Shown here: positions 27,336 to 34,929 of the stretch, piece by piece | Layout: each line of letters opens with the position of its first letter | Position numbering within the stretch: the stretch's first letter is position 1 | The notes under the pieces: model-generated | What the model saw: the letters and a program-made list of their open reading frames with translations, nothing else | Databases searched by the model: none | Told to the model about the DNA's origin: nothing | Program-made: the position numbers and the translations under genes | Assembly (NCBI GenBank): GCA_903885555.1 | Contig: CAISIV010000180.1 | Location: 1-42,358, forward strand | Source of the DNA: an uncultured Hyphomicrobiales bacterium | GTDB taxonomy: Bacteria; Pseudomonadota; Alphaproteobacteria; Rhizobiales; Xanthobacteraceae | Direction of reading: 5' to 3' | Length of the DNA: 42,358 bases

Positions 27336-27839
27336 TCAGTGTTTGCCGCGTCCGGCGCGCAGCGATTTGCTCAGCCGCGTGACGATCGGGTCCCAGGCGG
27401 TCTTGTCCTGCGCCGGATAGGTCAGCGAGAAGCAAACGATGGTGTCGCCTCCGTCGGGCTGGAAATTGCAGCGTTCGTAGAAAAGCTCGTCCTTGCGCGT
27501 GCCCGATACGACGTAGGAACGCGCCGTCGTGTTCTTGTAGCTGACGCCTTCATTGGGAAGTTTCTCAAGATACTTCTTCGGCGTGTCGCCGTCGGCGTTC
27601 AACGCGCCGTAGACCAGCAATTGCGCCTTGCCGTCGCCGCTGTGAAAGCTCTGGCCATCGCCGTTGTCGGGCTCCGGATCGCGGACGGTGAAGATAGTGG
27701 CAGGATAATCCACGGTCGCGCCGAAGCGGGCGTTCATGTAGGTCGCCCATTTCTCCGGCGCCGCGGCGGTGCCAACCGACGCGCATGTGCCGATCGCAAA
27801 TGTCAGGGCGAGGCTGCGTAAAAAAACGGTGCGCTTCAT
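27336..27839 (-). CDS. Secreted hypothetical protein
   Basis: A 167-residue protein with a signal peptide (MKRTVFLRSLALTFAIGTCASVGTAAA). The mature part starts APEKWATYMNARFGATVDYPATIF and continues with NGDGQSFHSGDGKAQLLVYGALN and a central pair of cysteines (YERCNFQPDGGDTIVCFSL). The pattern is familiar from uncharacterised Bradyrhizobium-type proteins; no function is known. Two kilobases away (29528-29645) lies a decayed copy of its 5' half, so the family once had a second member here. Confidence 0.75.
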   Translation of the reverse strand: MKRTVFLRSLALTFAIGTCASVGTAAAPEKWATYMNARFGATVDYPATIFTVRDPEPDNGDGQSFHSGDGKAQLLVYGALNADGDTPKKYLEKLPNEGVSYKNTTARSYVVSGTRKDELFYERCNFQPDGGDTIVCFSLTYPAQDKTAWDPIVTRLSKSLRAGRGKH

Positions 27840-28060
27840 GTCTGCTGTTCCCCTTCGCCCGGCGTGATTATTCGCGCTTTACGGCTGTGCCGCAAGGCGG
27901 GCGAACGTCGCCAGTTGAATCAAAATTAAAAACAACTCGATTGGGCAATTGTTACGCCTTTGCGACACCTCCACTGCGCATGTTGTCGAATTGACCAATT
28001 GACGCAGAATATGCGTGAATAATTCGTGGCGACCAATAATCAACAACGTGGAGAGTCATC

Positions 28061-28417
28061 GTGGGAATTTTCGGAAGCATCATGGGCGCGATTTTTGGGC
28101 ACAGCTCGCCGCAAGCGACTACATCGCCTGCCGCGGCACCGGCCGCACCTCCGGCGCAGCCGGTCGATGTCGCTGCTATCGTCGACAAGGCCGCGGCCGC
28201 GACGGGTGAGAAACTCGCGTGGCGCACCTCCATCGTCGATCTGATGAAGGCACTCGGTCTCGACAGCAGCCTGTCGGCGCGCAAGGAGCTCGCCAAGGAA
28301 TTGAGCTACACTGGCGATACGAACGACTCCGCCACCATGAACATCTGGCTGCACAAGCAGATCATGGGCAAGCTCGCCGCCAATGGCGGCACGCTTCCTG
28401 CCGACATCAAGACCTGA
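28061..28417 (+). CDS. DUF3597 family protein
   Basis: A 118-residue protein starting at a GTG with GGAGAG upstream. The N-terminus MGIFGSIMGAIFGH is followed by an alanine/proline-rich linker (residues 18-38) and then the DUF3597 domain: VDVAAIVDKAAAATGEKLAWRTSIVDLMKALGLDSSLSARKELAKELSYTGDTNDSATMNIWLHKQIMGKL. The domain is a small helical bundle related to LysM-adjacent proteins; no activity is established. It is the first of three small plus-strand genes. Confidence 0.85.
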   Translation: MGIFGSIMGAIFGHSSPQATTSPAAAPAAPPAQPVDVAAIVDKAAAATGEKLAWRTSIVDLMKALGLDSSLSARKELAKELSYTGDTNDSATMNIWLHKQIMGKLAANGGTLPADIKT

Positions 28418-28496
28418 TTTTCAATCGAGACCGTGCCGGGTCGCCGCGCAAAACGGCGGCCCGGGCGGCGACGGCAATCAACACGCGGAGGCACCC

Positions 28497-29102
28497 ATGG
28501 GTTTGCTCGATATTCTCAACGGTATGCAAAACGGCCCGGGCGGCCAGCGTGCGCCGGCACAGCCCGGCAGCGGCGGAATGTCGCCGATCGCCATGGCACT
28601 CCTCGGTCTGCTTGCCTACAAAGCGATCAAACATTTCAGTGGAGACCAACCGGGCACGGCAGCGCCGAGCCCGGCCCCCAGCGGCGGCGGACTCGGTGGC
28701 GCCCTTGGTGGTGCGCTTGGCGGAATGCTGGGTGGCAGCGCGGGTGGCGCCGGCGGCGGTCTCGGCGGCTTGCTGCAAGGTCCGCTGGGCGGCCTGCTGG
28801 CCGGCGGCGCGGCAGGGAGCATTTTGAGCGGCGGTCTTGGCGATCTGCTCAAGCAGTTTCAGCAGAGCGGCCACGGCGACACCGCGCAGACCTGGGTCGG
28901 CACGGGGCCGAACAAGCAAATTTCACCAAACGATCTGTCGGCGGCGCTCGGCGAGGATCAGATTCAGACGCTGATGAACCAGAGCGGCATGTCGCGCGAC
29001 GACCTCGTCGGCGCGCTGAGCCAGCATTTGCCTGAACTGGTCAATCAGTTGACGCCGGACGGCCGCCTGCCAACCGAAGGCGAAGCATCGCGTTTGATCT
29101 GA
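28497..29102 (+). CDS. YidB-like (DUF937) protein
   Basis: A 201-residue protein. MGLLDILNGMQNGPGG opens it, a short hydrophobic helix (SPIAMALLGLLAYKAIKHF) follows, then about 70 residues of glycine-rich repeats (GGGLGGALGGALGGMLGG and similar). The C-terminal domain has ISPNDLSAALGEDQIQTLMNQSGMSRDDLVGALSQHLPELVNQLTPDGRLP, the YidB signature. Function is unknown; YidB-type proteins are small soluble proteins often near stress genes. CGGAGG stands five bases before the ATG. It follows the DUF3597 gene after 79 bases. Confidence 0.85.
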   Translation: MGLLDILNGMQNGPGGQRAPAQPGSGGMSPIAMALLGLLAYKAIKHFSGDQPGTAAPSPAPSGGGLGGALGGALGGMLGGSAGGAGGGLGGLLQGPLGGLLAGGAAGSILSGGLGDLLKQFQQSGHGDTAQTWVGTGPNKQISPNDLSAALGEDQIQTLMNQSGMSRDDLVGALSQHLPELVNQLTPDGRLPTEGEASRLI

Positions 29103-29140
29103 TCGATCGTTCGGGCACCAAATCGTAGAGGACATTCAAA

Positions 29141-29425
29141 GTGGGCATTCTCTGGATCGTTGTGATTGGCTTTGTTGCCGGCATCATTGCGCGCATTCTG
29201 TCGCCGGGCCCGAACAATCCGTCGGGATTTATTCTGACGGTGGTGCTCGGCATCGGCGGCTCGTTCCTCGCCACCTTCATCGGACAGGCCATCGGCTGGT
29301 ACCGCCCGGATCAGGGTGCCGGATTCATCACAGCGACGGTCGGCGCGCTGGTCGTGCTGTTCATCTGGCGCAGGCTTGTCGCCGGCAACGTCATTTCCGA
29401 TCCGGGTGTCGGTCCCCGCGTTTAA
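29141..29425 (+). CDS. GlsB/YeaQ/YmgE family membrane stress protein
   Basis: A 94-residue protein starting at a GTG. Three hydrophobic segments are present: ILWIVVIGFVAGIIARIL, GFILTVVLGIGGSFLATFIGQAIG and ITATVGALVVLFIWRRL, with the PGPNNPSG loop between the first two. This is the transglycosylase-associated (GlsB/YeaQ) family, stress-induced inner-membrane proteins of unclear mechanism. It follows the YidB-like gene after 38 bases, so the three small genes probably form one transcript. Confidence 0.88.
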   Translation: MGILWIVVIGFVAGIIARILSPGPNNPSGFILTVVLGIGGSFLATFIGQAIGWYRPDQGAGFITATVGALVVLFIWRRLVAGNVISDPGVGPRV

Positions 29426-29438
29426 GACGCACGCCGGT

Positions 29439-29514
29439 TCGTCACGGCGGCGGCTGGGTCGTCAGCCTTTCGGCCTGCACACCGCGGAAGTCGTAAACCG
29501 TCGCCTAGATCATG
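29439..29514 (-). pseudogene. 3' remnant of a glycosyltransferase gene paralogous to the one at 31077-32702
   Basis: These 76 bases align without gaps to 31074-31149, the 3' end of the intact membrane glycosyltransferase gene, with eight differences. On the minus strand the last 20 codons, ATVYDFRGVQAERLTTQPPP and stop, are identical in protein; five of the eight changes are silent. A TAC codon just ahead has become TAG. The silent pattern suggests a once-functional diverged paralogue, not a fresh local duplication. Confidence 0.8.
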
Positions 29515-29527
29515 CTGCCGGCATTTG

Positions 29528-29645
29528 ACGCGCTGCAGATCATCAATTGCGCGCTGCCGTCGCTGCTGTGAAAGCCCATTTCTCCGGCGCCGCAGCGGTG
29601 CCAACCGGCGCGCCCATGCCCATCGTAAATATCAGGCGGCTGCGT
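29528..29645 (-). pseudogene. Internally deleted remnant of a gene paralogous to the secreted hypothetical at 27336-27839
   Basis: The minus strand keeps the end of the signal peptide and GTAAAPEKWA (matching 27747-27824), then jumps over about 90 bases to FHSSDGSAQL, matching 27602-27656 of the intact gene. The deletion shifts the frame. Identity in the aligned blocks is roughly 85 percent by eye. It abuts the glycosyltransferase remnant in the same orientation, so two genes have decayed into one short relic. Confidence 0.75.
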
Positions 29646-29670
29646 GGCGATCCACGACAAGCTTGCCATA

Positions 29671-29690
29671 TCCTATCCTGGGGGATAGGA
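29671..29690. promoter_or_regulatory. CsoR/RcnR-type operator
   Basis: TCCTATCC-TGGG-GGATAGGA is a perfect inverted repeat with a G/C-rich centre, the form of operators bound by CsoR/RcnR-family sensors. It ends seven bases before the sensor gene's ATG and overlaps its ribosome binding site (AGGAGAG), so binding would repress the sensor-exporter pair. Confidence 0.75.
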
Positions 29691-29697
29691 GAGAAAT

Positions 29698-29949
29698 ATG
29701 AAACACCAAAGTCACGCCGAGATAAGCAAACGGCTCAAACGGGCCGAGGGCCATCTGCGTTCGGTCATCGTGATGATCGAAGACGGCAAACCCTGCGTGG
29801 AACTCGCTCAGCAGCTTCACGCCGTGGAGGCGGCCGTCGCCAAGGCCAAGAAAGAGCTCATCCACGACCACATCGAACATTGTCTCGAAGATGGTCACGA
29901 TACGAAGAACGCGCTGCGTGAGATGAAGCAACTCACCAAGTATCTGTGA
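29698..29949 (+). CDS. CsoR/RcnR family metal-sensing repressor
   Basis: An 83-residue all-helical DUF156 protein. It has C33 (GKPCVELAQQL), H58 and C62 (IHDHIEHC). The spacing 25 and 4 equals the C-H-C triad of CsoR and the nickel sensor InrS; RcnR has histidine at the last position. It also has an N-terminal H3, as RcnR does. Metal binding should release it from the adjacent operator. The neighbouring RcnA-type exporter, seven bases downstream, points to nickel or cobalt as the inducer; the rhizobial regulator DmeR is a close functional model. Copper or formaldehyde sensing is less likely from context. Confidence 0.88.
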   Translation: MKHQSHAEISKRLKRAEGHLRSVIVMIEDGKPCVELAQQLHAVEAAVAKAKKELIHDHIEHCLEDGHDTKNALREMKQLTKYL

Positions 29950-29956
29950 GAGTTCA

Positions 29957-31051
29957 ATGACCGATTTTGCCAGCCTGCTCCAGAGCGGCAACGCGTGGCT
30001 ATTTGTGCCGAGCGCGATCCTGCTCGGCACCTTGCATGGCCTCGAGCCCGGCCACTCCAAAACAATGATGGCAGCCTTCATCATTGCTGTCCGAGGGACG
30101 GTGGCGCAGGCGGTGCTGCTGGGGCTTGCGGCGACGGCCTCTCATACCGCGATTGTCTGGATTATCGCGCTCGCAGGACTGCATTTCGGCGCGCAATGGA
30201 ATACGGACGAGACCGAGCCTTATTTGCAGATCGTCTCGGCCATTCTCATCCTTGGGGTGGCCTTCTGGATGTTATGGCGAACCTGGCGCGATCAGCGGGC
30301 CCATGAGCACCATCATCGCCACGACGATGAGGTTCGCACGATCGACACCGGCCACGGCACGCTCACGCTTGAGATATTTGAGGATGGCGTGCCGCCTTGC
30401 TGGCGCGTTCGCTCTCCCGGCAACATGCCGCTGGCAGCCAATAACGTGAGCGTCGAAACCATTCGCCCCGACGGTGCGCGGCAAACCTTCATTTTCGTGC
30501 AGCATGACGGCTATTTACAATCGGTCACTGACATCCCGGAACCGCACGCGTTCACGGCGCGGCTAAGGCTTGGTCACGGCGATCACACCCACGATTTCGC
30601 GGTCGAATTCAAAGAACATGAGCATCAGGAGACGACGGGGCTCGTTGTCGGTACCCAGGAATTCGCGGACGCGCATGAGCGCGCTCACGCCGAGGACATC
30701 AAGCGGCGGTTTGCCAACCAGCATGTGACAACGGGTCAAATCGTGATGTTCGGGCTCACCGGCGGACTGATCCCTTGCCCGGCATCGATCACGATCTTGT
30801 TGCTTTGCCTCCAACTCAAGCAATTCACGTTGGGCGCCGCCCTGGTGCTCTGCTTCAGCATTGGGCTTGCCGTTACGATGGTCTCGGTCGGCGCGGCGGC
30901 GGCGCTCAGCGTCCGGCATATATCGGCGCGTTGGTCGGGCTTTAGCGAAGTGGCGCGCCGTGCTCCGTATCTATCGGGAGCGCTTATAATCGCTGTCGGC
31001 CTGTATACCGGTTATCTCGGGTTGACCCAGTTGCTGCTGCATCACTCGTGA
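29957..31051 (+). CDS. rcnA: Nickel/cobalt efflux protein, RcnA family with enlarged central domain
   Basis: A 364-residue membrane protein. The motif GTLHGLEPGHSKTMMAAFIIAVRGT near residue 23 and GLTGGLIPCPASITILLLCLQLKQF near 266 are RcnA signatures, in two sets of three hydrophobic helices. Between them a histidine-rich stretch (HEHHHRHDDE) leads into about 90 residues of beta-like sequence (TLTLEIFEDGVPPCWRVRS to GDHTHDFAVEFKEHEH). E. coli RcnA is about 274 residues and has only a short loop there. It follows the metal sensor by seven bases and should be derepressed by nickel or cobalt. Confidence 0.9.
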   Translation: MTDFASLLQSGNAWLFVPSAILLGTLHGLEPGHSKTMMAAFIIAVRGTVAQAVLLGLAATASHTAIVWIIALAGLHFGAQWNTDETEPYLQIVSAILILGVAFWMLWRTWRDQRAHEHHHRHDDEVRTIDTGHGTLTLEIFEDGVPPCWRVRSPGNMPLAANNVSVETIRPDGARQTFIFVQHDGYLQSVTDIPEPHAFTARLRLGHGDHTHDFAVEFKEHEHQETTGLVVGTQEFADAHERAHAEDIKRRFANQHVTTGQIVMFGLTGGLIPCPASITILLLCLQLKQFTLGAALVLCFSIGLAVTMVSVGAAAALSVRHISARWSGFSEVARRAPYLSGALIIAVGLYTGYLGLTQLLLHHS

Positions 31052-31076
31052 CATCCGCATTGAACCCGTGCCCTCG

Positions 31077-32702
31077 TCACGGCGGCGGTTGGGTCGTCAG
31101 CCGTTCGGCCTGCACGCCGCGGAAATCGTAAACGGTCGCGTAGACCACGCCTTCGCGCTCGATCGTCGCCAGGATCGGCGCCTGCAGATGGCGGCAATAG
31201 AACGTGCCGAGCGCCATCGCGAAGTCGGCCTTCTTCTGATCGAACGTCGTTTCGAATTGCGGACCGAGATCGACTTCCGCCGTCGACTGCGGGCCGCAAA
31301 TCGCGACCACCCATTTGCGTCCGGCAGGCTGATGTTTGCTGGCGTTTTTCAGCCGCATGCGCAATTCGATGGCGGCCTGTTTGAACGCGAGCCCCCAGTA
31401 GTCGAGCATGAATTTGTCTTGCGCGTTGCGCACGCCACCCGACGTCAGGTTGAACGACGTATATTGAAAGGGATGCAGACGGATCAGTTCGACGACGGGC
31501 AGCGCGATGCCGGCGATGAACATCGCGGTCAGCAGGCCCAGCGCGGCAACGCCATAGGCGCGCACGCGGTGGACGATCCAGATGAAGGCCATGCCGCCCA
31601 GCGCGGCGAAGGGCGGCACCACGAAGACGAAATGGCGCAGGCCGTTATAGAGCGCCGGCCGCATGATCATGGCGACAACAATCGGCAGAATCGCGGTCAG
31701 CGCGACAAGCAACACGCTGGCGCGGTGGGTAACGGCAACCTTGGTGCGTGTGGCGAACACGAGCACGCCTCCAAGCCCGAGTGTGCCCAGCGCCAGCATG
31801 ATTTCGGGCAGCTTGTGCACAAAGAGAACAGGCAGGTAGCTCGGTGGCATATCCGGCACCGGAATCTGCTTGCCGAGATAAAGTTCTTCCCACGGTTTTT
31901 CGAAGAAGGTGTCGAAATATTCCGCGGCGCGCAGCGGGTTGAGCGGCGAGACGATTCCCCACGGCCACAGCAGGCCCATGATGATGTAGCCGAGCGCCAG
32001 CGCCGGCAGCAGGATCCAGACGAACTGCACGGCGTTGAGCGATGCTGTTTTGACGCCGTTGGCGTACGCGTCGGTCGCAACGATCAGCAGCAGCGCGGCG
32101 AGTGTCGCGGGCACCATGATGCCGGCGAGGATGCGCGTGCCGAAGGCGAGGCCGAGACCAACGCCGAGCAGCACGGCCGTGCGCACAGTTGGGCGTGGAT
32201 ATTCTTCAAGCGCCCGCACGATGCCGAGCAGCAAGACGGTCATGGCCACTGCGAAAGGCGCGTCCTTCGGATTGATGAGCATGTGGCCGTAGTAGAGCGG
32301 ACATGTCGCCAGCAGGATCAATGCGGCAAGCCCGGCGAAAGGTCCGCCGAGACGGCGGCCGAGCCGCCATGTCACGAACAATCCGACGATACCGATGGCT
32401 GCGCCAACCAGCCGCCGCGTTTCGAACAGGCCGAACGGCAGCACCTTGGCAACGAGCGCCGCCGCCATGTCGAAGCCGCCGCCGTATTTGTAGAGGTTGA
32501 CGAAGGAGAATGCGCGGTCGTCGGCAAAGCCCGAGCCGTACAGCGCCAGCAGCAGGTCGCCGTATTGCGAGTGGGTGTAGTCGTCCCAGCCGAGCCCGTA
32601 GTCGCGGAATGTGAAGGCGGCGGCAACAGCAACCGCAGCCAGCACCGCAATTGCAAAGCGGTCGGCAAAATAATTTGCCGACCGCAGGTCGTGTATCGTC
32701 AA
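31077..32702 (-). CDS. Membrane glycosyltransferase (GT39/ArnT-like), hypothetical
   Basis: A 541-residue polytopic protein with ten or more hydrophobic segments and a soluble C-terminus. The first periplasmic loop has an aspartate pair (DYGLGWDDYTHSQYGD), as in GT39/ArnT-type enzymes that use polyprenyl-linked sugars; CPLYYGHMLINPKDAPF and GTRILAG are similar to family motifs. The acceptor is unknown. It starts at a TTG, the first start after the sodB stop in this frame, 27 bases from sodB and without a ribosome site. The C-terminal 20 residues recur in the relic at 29439-29514. Confidence 0.78.
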   Translation of the reverse strand: MTIHDLRSANYFADRFAIAVLAAVAVAAAFTFRDYGLGWDDYTHSQYGDLLLALYGSGFADDRAFSFVNLYKYGGGFDMAAALVAKVLPFGLFETRRLVGAAIGIVGLFVTWRLGRRLGGPFAGLAALILLATCPLYYGHMLINPKDAPFAVAMTVLLLGIVRALEEYPRPTVRTAVLLGVGLGLAFGTRILAGIMVPATLAALLLIVATDAYANGVKTASLNAVQFVWILLPALALGYIIMGLLWPWGIVSPLNPLRAAEYFDTFFEKPWEELYLGKQIPVPDMPPSYLPVLFVHKLPEIMLALGTLGLGGVLVFATRTKVAVTHRASVLLVALTAILPIVVAMIMRPALYNGLRHFVFVVPPFAALGGMAFIWIVHRVRAYGVAALGLLTAMFIAGIALPVVELIRLHPFQYTSFNLTSGGVRNAQDKFMLDYWGLAFKQAAIELRMRLKNASKHQPAGRKWVVAICGPQSTAEVDLGPQFETTFDQKKADFAMALGTFYCRHLQAPILATIEREGVVYATVYDFRGVQAERLTTQPPP

Positions 32703-32729
32703 TGGTGTGAAGATGTTAGTTCGCCGATT

Positions 32730-33332
32730 TTATTTGGTCGCGGCTTCGAACATCTCGTTGACGTGGTCCCAGTTCACGAGGTGATCGAGGAACGCCTTGA
32801 GATAATCCGGACGGCGGTTGCGGTAGTCGATGTAGTAGGAGTGCTCCCACACGTCGCAGCCGAGGATCGGCGAAGCGCCGTGCACCAGCGGGCTTTCGCC
32901 GTTCGCCGTCTTGGAAATGGCGAGCTTGCCGCCCTTCACTTCGATCCAGGCCCAGCCGGAGCCGAACTGGCCGACGCCGGCCGCGGCAAAATCGGTCTTG
33001 AGCTTCTCGAGACCGCCGAGGTCCGAGTCGATCGCGGCCTTGAGCTTGCCCGGGATCTTGTCGCCGCCGCCGTTCGGCTTCATCCACTGCCAGAAGTGCA
33101 GGTGGTTGTAGTGCTGACCGGCATTGTTGAAGAGCGGGGCGTTCTTGCCGAACGAGCCCTTGACGATCTCTTCGAGCGATTTGCCTTCAAGGCCGGAGCC
33201 GGCCAACAGCTTGTTGCCGTTGTCGACGTAAGCCTTGTGGTGCTTGTCGTGGTGATATTCGAGCGTCTCGCGCGACATGTAGGGCGCGAGCGCATCGTGG
33301 GAATAGGGCAGGTCGGGCAGCGTAAAAGACAT
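32730..33332 (-). CDS. sodB: Iron superoxide dismutase
   Basis: A 200-residue cytosolic enzyme that dismutates superoxide. Metal ligands are H27 in EYHHDKHH, H77 in HYNHLHF, D160 and H164 in GCDVWEHSYY. Q73 (AGQHYNH) sits in the N-terminal half, the pattern of iron-type enzymes, although cambialistic use of manganese is possible. AGGAGGA precedes the ATG at 33332; an upstream in-frame start at 33353 would add seven residues. A candidate EcfG promoter lies 57 bases upstream. The glycosyltransferase gene follows on the same strand. Confidence 0.95.
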   Translation of the reverse strand: MSFTLPDLPYSHDALAPYMSRETLEYHHDKHHKAYVDNGNKLLAGSGLEGKSLEEIVKGSFGKNAPLFNNAGQHYNHLHFWQWMKPNGGGDKIPGKLKAAIDSDLGGLEKLKTDFAAAGVGQFGSGWAWIEVKGGKLAISKTANGESPLVHGASPILGCDVWEHSYYIDYRNRRPDYLKAFLDHLVNWDHVNEMFEAATK

Positions 33333-33388
33333 CAGATCCTCCTCGATCGACAATAAATGAGTGCGGACAAGCCCGGGCTCATGAGGTG

Positions 33389-33413
33389 AACCGGTATGTC
33401 CCTGGCGAGTTCC
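33389..33413 (-). promoter_or_regulatory. Candidate EcfG promoter for sodB
   Basis: The minus strand reads GGAAC-N16-GGTT, with exactly the same spacing as the motifs ahead of the phasin and DUF892 genes. It would start transcription about 45 bases before the sodB ATG. Confidence 0.5.
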
Positions 33414-33711
33414 TCAATTAACGTAGTTAGGCTCTGGCGCGCGCGCGAGCAACCTTTTGCCGAATACGGGTATTCCCGGGGCCGGTTGGGCCGAACGGAC
33501 GGTTATCCGCGGACCCGTTTCCCGGACTTTCGGGCTGCGGAGGGGGGCGCCAAGTGCCTGTCCCGGCAGCGTTAATGAAGTTTGAAGGCATTGTTTGGTA
33601 TTTTAACATTAACGGTTGCCGCCGCTTCCTGAAAAAGCGAGAATTCGCCGTTATTAGAAGAGTTTAGCTGGTAGTTTCGGTGGCATTGCCGGCTTTTGTA
33701 GGGGTACGCGT
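33414..33711. other. Intergenic region between sodB and the FEPK-repeat gene, no gene supported
   Basis: This stretch is GC-rich in its first half and AT-rich in the last 120 bases, where TTAACATTAAC and several T/A tracts suggest the promoter of the plus-strand gene at 33712. No hairpin terminator with a T run, RNA gene or convincing short frame was found. Confidence 0.5.
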
Positions 33712-34707
33712 ATGTCGGGCATTTTATTTGTCGTTGGCGGTCTCACCGCGGTCATCGGCGTCGCTTTGATCGGATTTGGTATTCCGGTCAACGAGTTCAG
33801 CTTCGGAAACACCCTGATCCAGTCCGGTGTCACGGCCATCGTCGGTGGTTTGATTGTGGTCGCGCTGGGGGTGGTGGTCGCGCAGTTGCAGCGCCTTGCC
33901 GAAAGCCTGACCGCCAAATCGCCGATCCGCTCCAGCCGCCCGCTCGATATGTTCGACAACGCCGGTGCCCGCCCGGCCCGCGCGCCGTTCCCGCCCAAGC
34001 CGAAATCCGACATGCCGTCGCGCGAGCCGTTTGCACATGAGCCGCACGCCGATGTTGCCGGTCAGGTTCCGGCCGACGACAGGCATTCCTTTGCGCCGTC
34101 GCTGCGCAATCCGGAAGAATCCCAGATGACGGTGGACGACGACGTTTCGCTGTCGCCCCAGCACCCCGCGCCGCGGCCGTCCGCCGATCATGACGAAGAC
34201 GTGTCGCAGGCCTCGCTGGACAGCCATGAATCCGAGTTGAGCGAGCATCGTTCCGAGCCCAACTTGGACGCCGGTTGGCGTCCGGCGGCTCGTCCCGCCG
34301 CGCGCCAGGCCCACACGGCTTATTTCGACGCCATGTGGCCGTCCGAGGCCAAGGACGCCAAGCCCGCCAAGGATACAATCGCCCGCGCGTCCGACACCGA
34401 ATTCAAGCCGTTCGAGCCCAAACCGTTTGAGCCGAAGAACTTTGAGTCCAAAGCTTTCGAACCCAAAGCCTTCGAACCGAAATACGATATGGCGCAGCCT
34501 GCCGAGCCCGCTCCGGAGCCCGAGCCGGAAGCGCCCGCCATGGAAGTCGAGCCTCAACCGGCTGTTGCCATCCTCAAATCAGGCGTGGTCGACGGCATGG
34601 CCTACACGCTTTACGTCGATGGCTCGATCGAAGCCGAGTTGCCGCAGGGCACCTTGCGGTTTGCCTCGATCAACGAACTGCGTGCTCATCTCGAAAAGAA
34701 CTCCTGA
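33712..34707 (+). CDS. Membrane-anchored FEPK-repeat protein, unknown
   Basis: A 331-residue protein. Two N-terminal membrane helices (ILFVVGGLTAVIGVALIGFGI and VTAIVGGLIVVALGVVVAQLQRLAE) anchor a long, polar, probably disordered region rich in proline, glutamate and histidine. That region ends with five tandem FEPKx pentapeptides (residues about 234-258). A conserved-looking C-terminal domain of about 40 residues follows: GVVDGMAYTLYVDGSIEAELPQGTLRFASINELRAHLEKNS. The architecture is familiar from uncharacterised Bradyrhizobiaceae-type proteins. No enzymatic motif is seen; an envelope-spanning or scaffolding role is only a guess. A strong terminator follows. Confidence 0.75.
   Translation: MSGILFVVGGLTAVIGVALIGFGIPVNEFSFGNTLIQSGVTAIVGGLIVVALGVVVAQLQRLAESLTAKSPIRSSRPLDMFDNAGARPARAPFPPKPKSDMPSREPFAHEPHADVAGQVPADDRHSFAPSLRNPEESQMTVDDDVSLSPQHPAPRPSADHDEDVSQASLDSHESELSEHRSEPNLDAGWRPAARPAARQAHTAYFDAMWPSEAKDAKPAKDTIARASDTEFKPFEPKPFEPKNFESKAFEPKAFEPKYDMAQPAEPAPEPEPEAPAMEVEPQPAVAILKSGVVDGMAYTLYVDGSIEAELPQGTLRFASINELRAHLEKNS
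34411..34485 (+). repeat. Five tandem 15-base units encoding FEPKx
   Basis: Five consecutive in-frame 15-base units encode FEPKP, FEPKN, FESKA, FEPKA and FEPKY, preceded by FKP. Third codon positions differ between units (TTC/TTT, GAG/GAA, CCC/CCG), so the peptide is conserved more than the DNA. Confidence 0.85.
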
Positions 34708-34751
34708 GCATCGCGCGTTCGAGCCCGAGCATCCGGGCTTCTAAGAGCATG

Positions 34752-34777
34752 GCCGCCCCTGCCGGGGCGGCTTTTTT
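34752..34777 (+). terminator. Rho-independent terminator
   Basis: A perfect 8-base GC stem (GCCGCCCC / GGGGCGGC) with a TGCC loop is followed by six T residues, 45 bases after the stop of the FEPK-repeat gene. Confidence 0.93.
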
Positions 34778-34929
34778 ATTGTTTGAAGTCTGAGTTTATT
34801 CAACAACATCACAGCAATCGCCCAAGTCTAGCCGGCCCGCAGCCGATCTTTTTCTTGCCGCCGCCGAATCTCAATAGTAACGTTCAAATATTGGGTTCTT
34901 GGTCGAAAATTGTTTCGAGGGCAGCTGCC

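Noticed and set aside
31068-33356. A 762-codon open frame on the plus strand
   Set aside because: It runs exactly antisense to the glycosyltransferase and sodB genes, is rich in R, H, Q and E as GC-rich antisense frames are, and shows no domain.
33650-33665. CtrA-like TTAG...TTAG pair upstream of 33712
   Set aside because: The spacer is six bases, not seven, and both halves deviate from TTAA.
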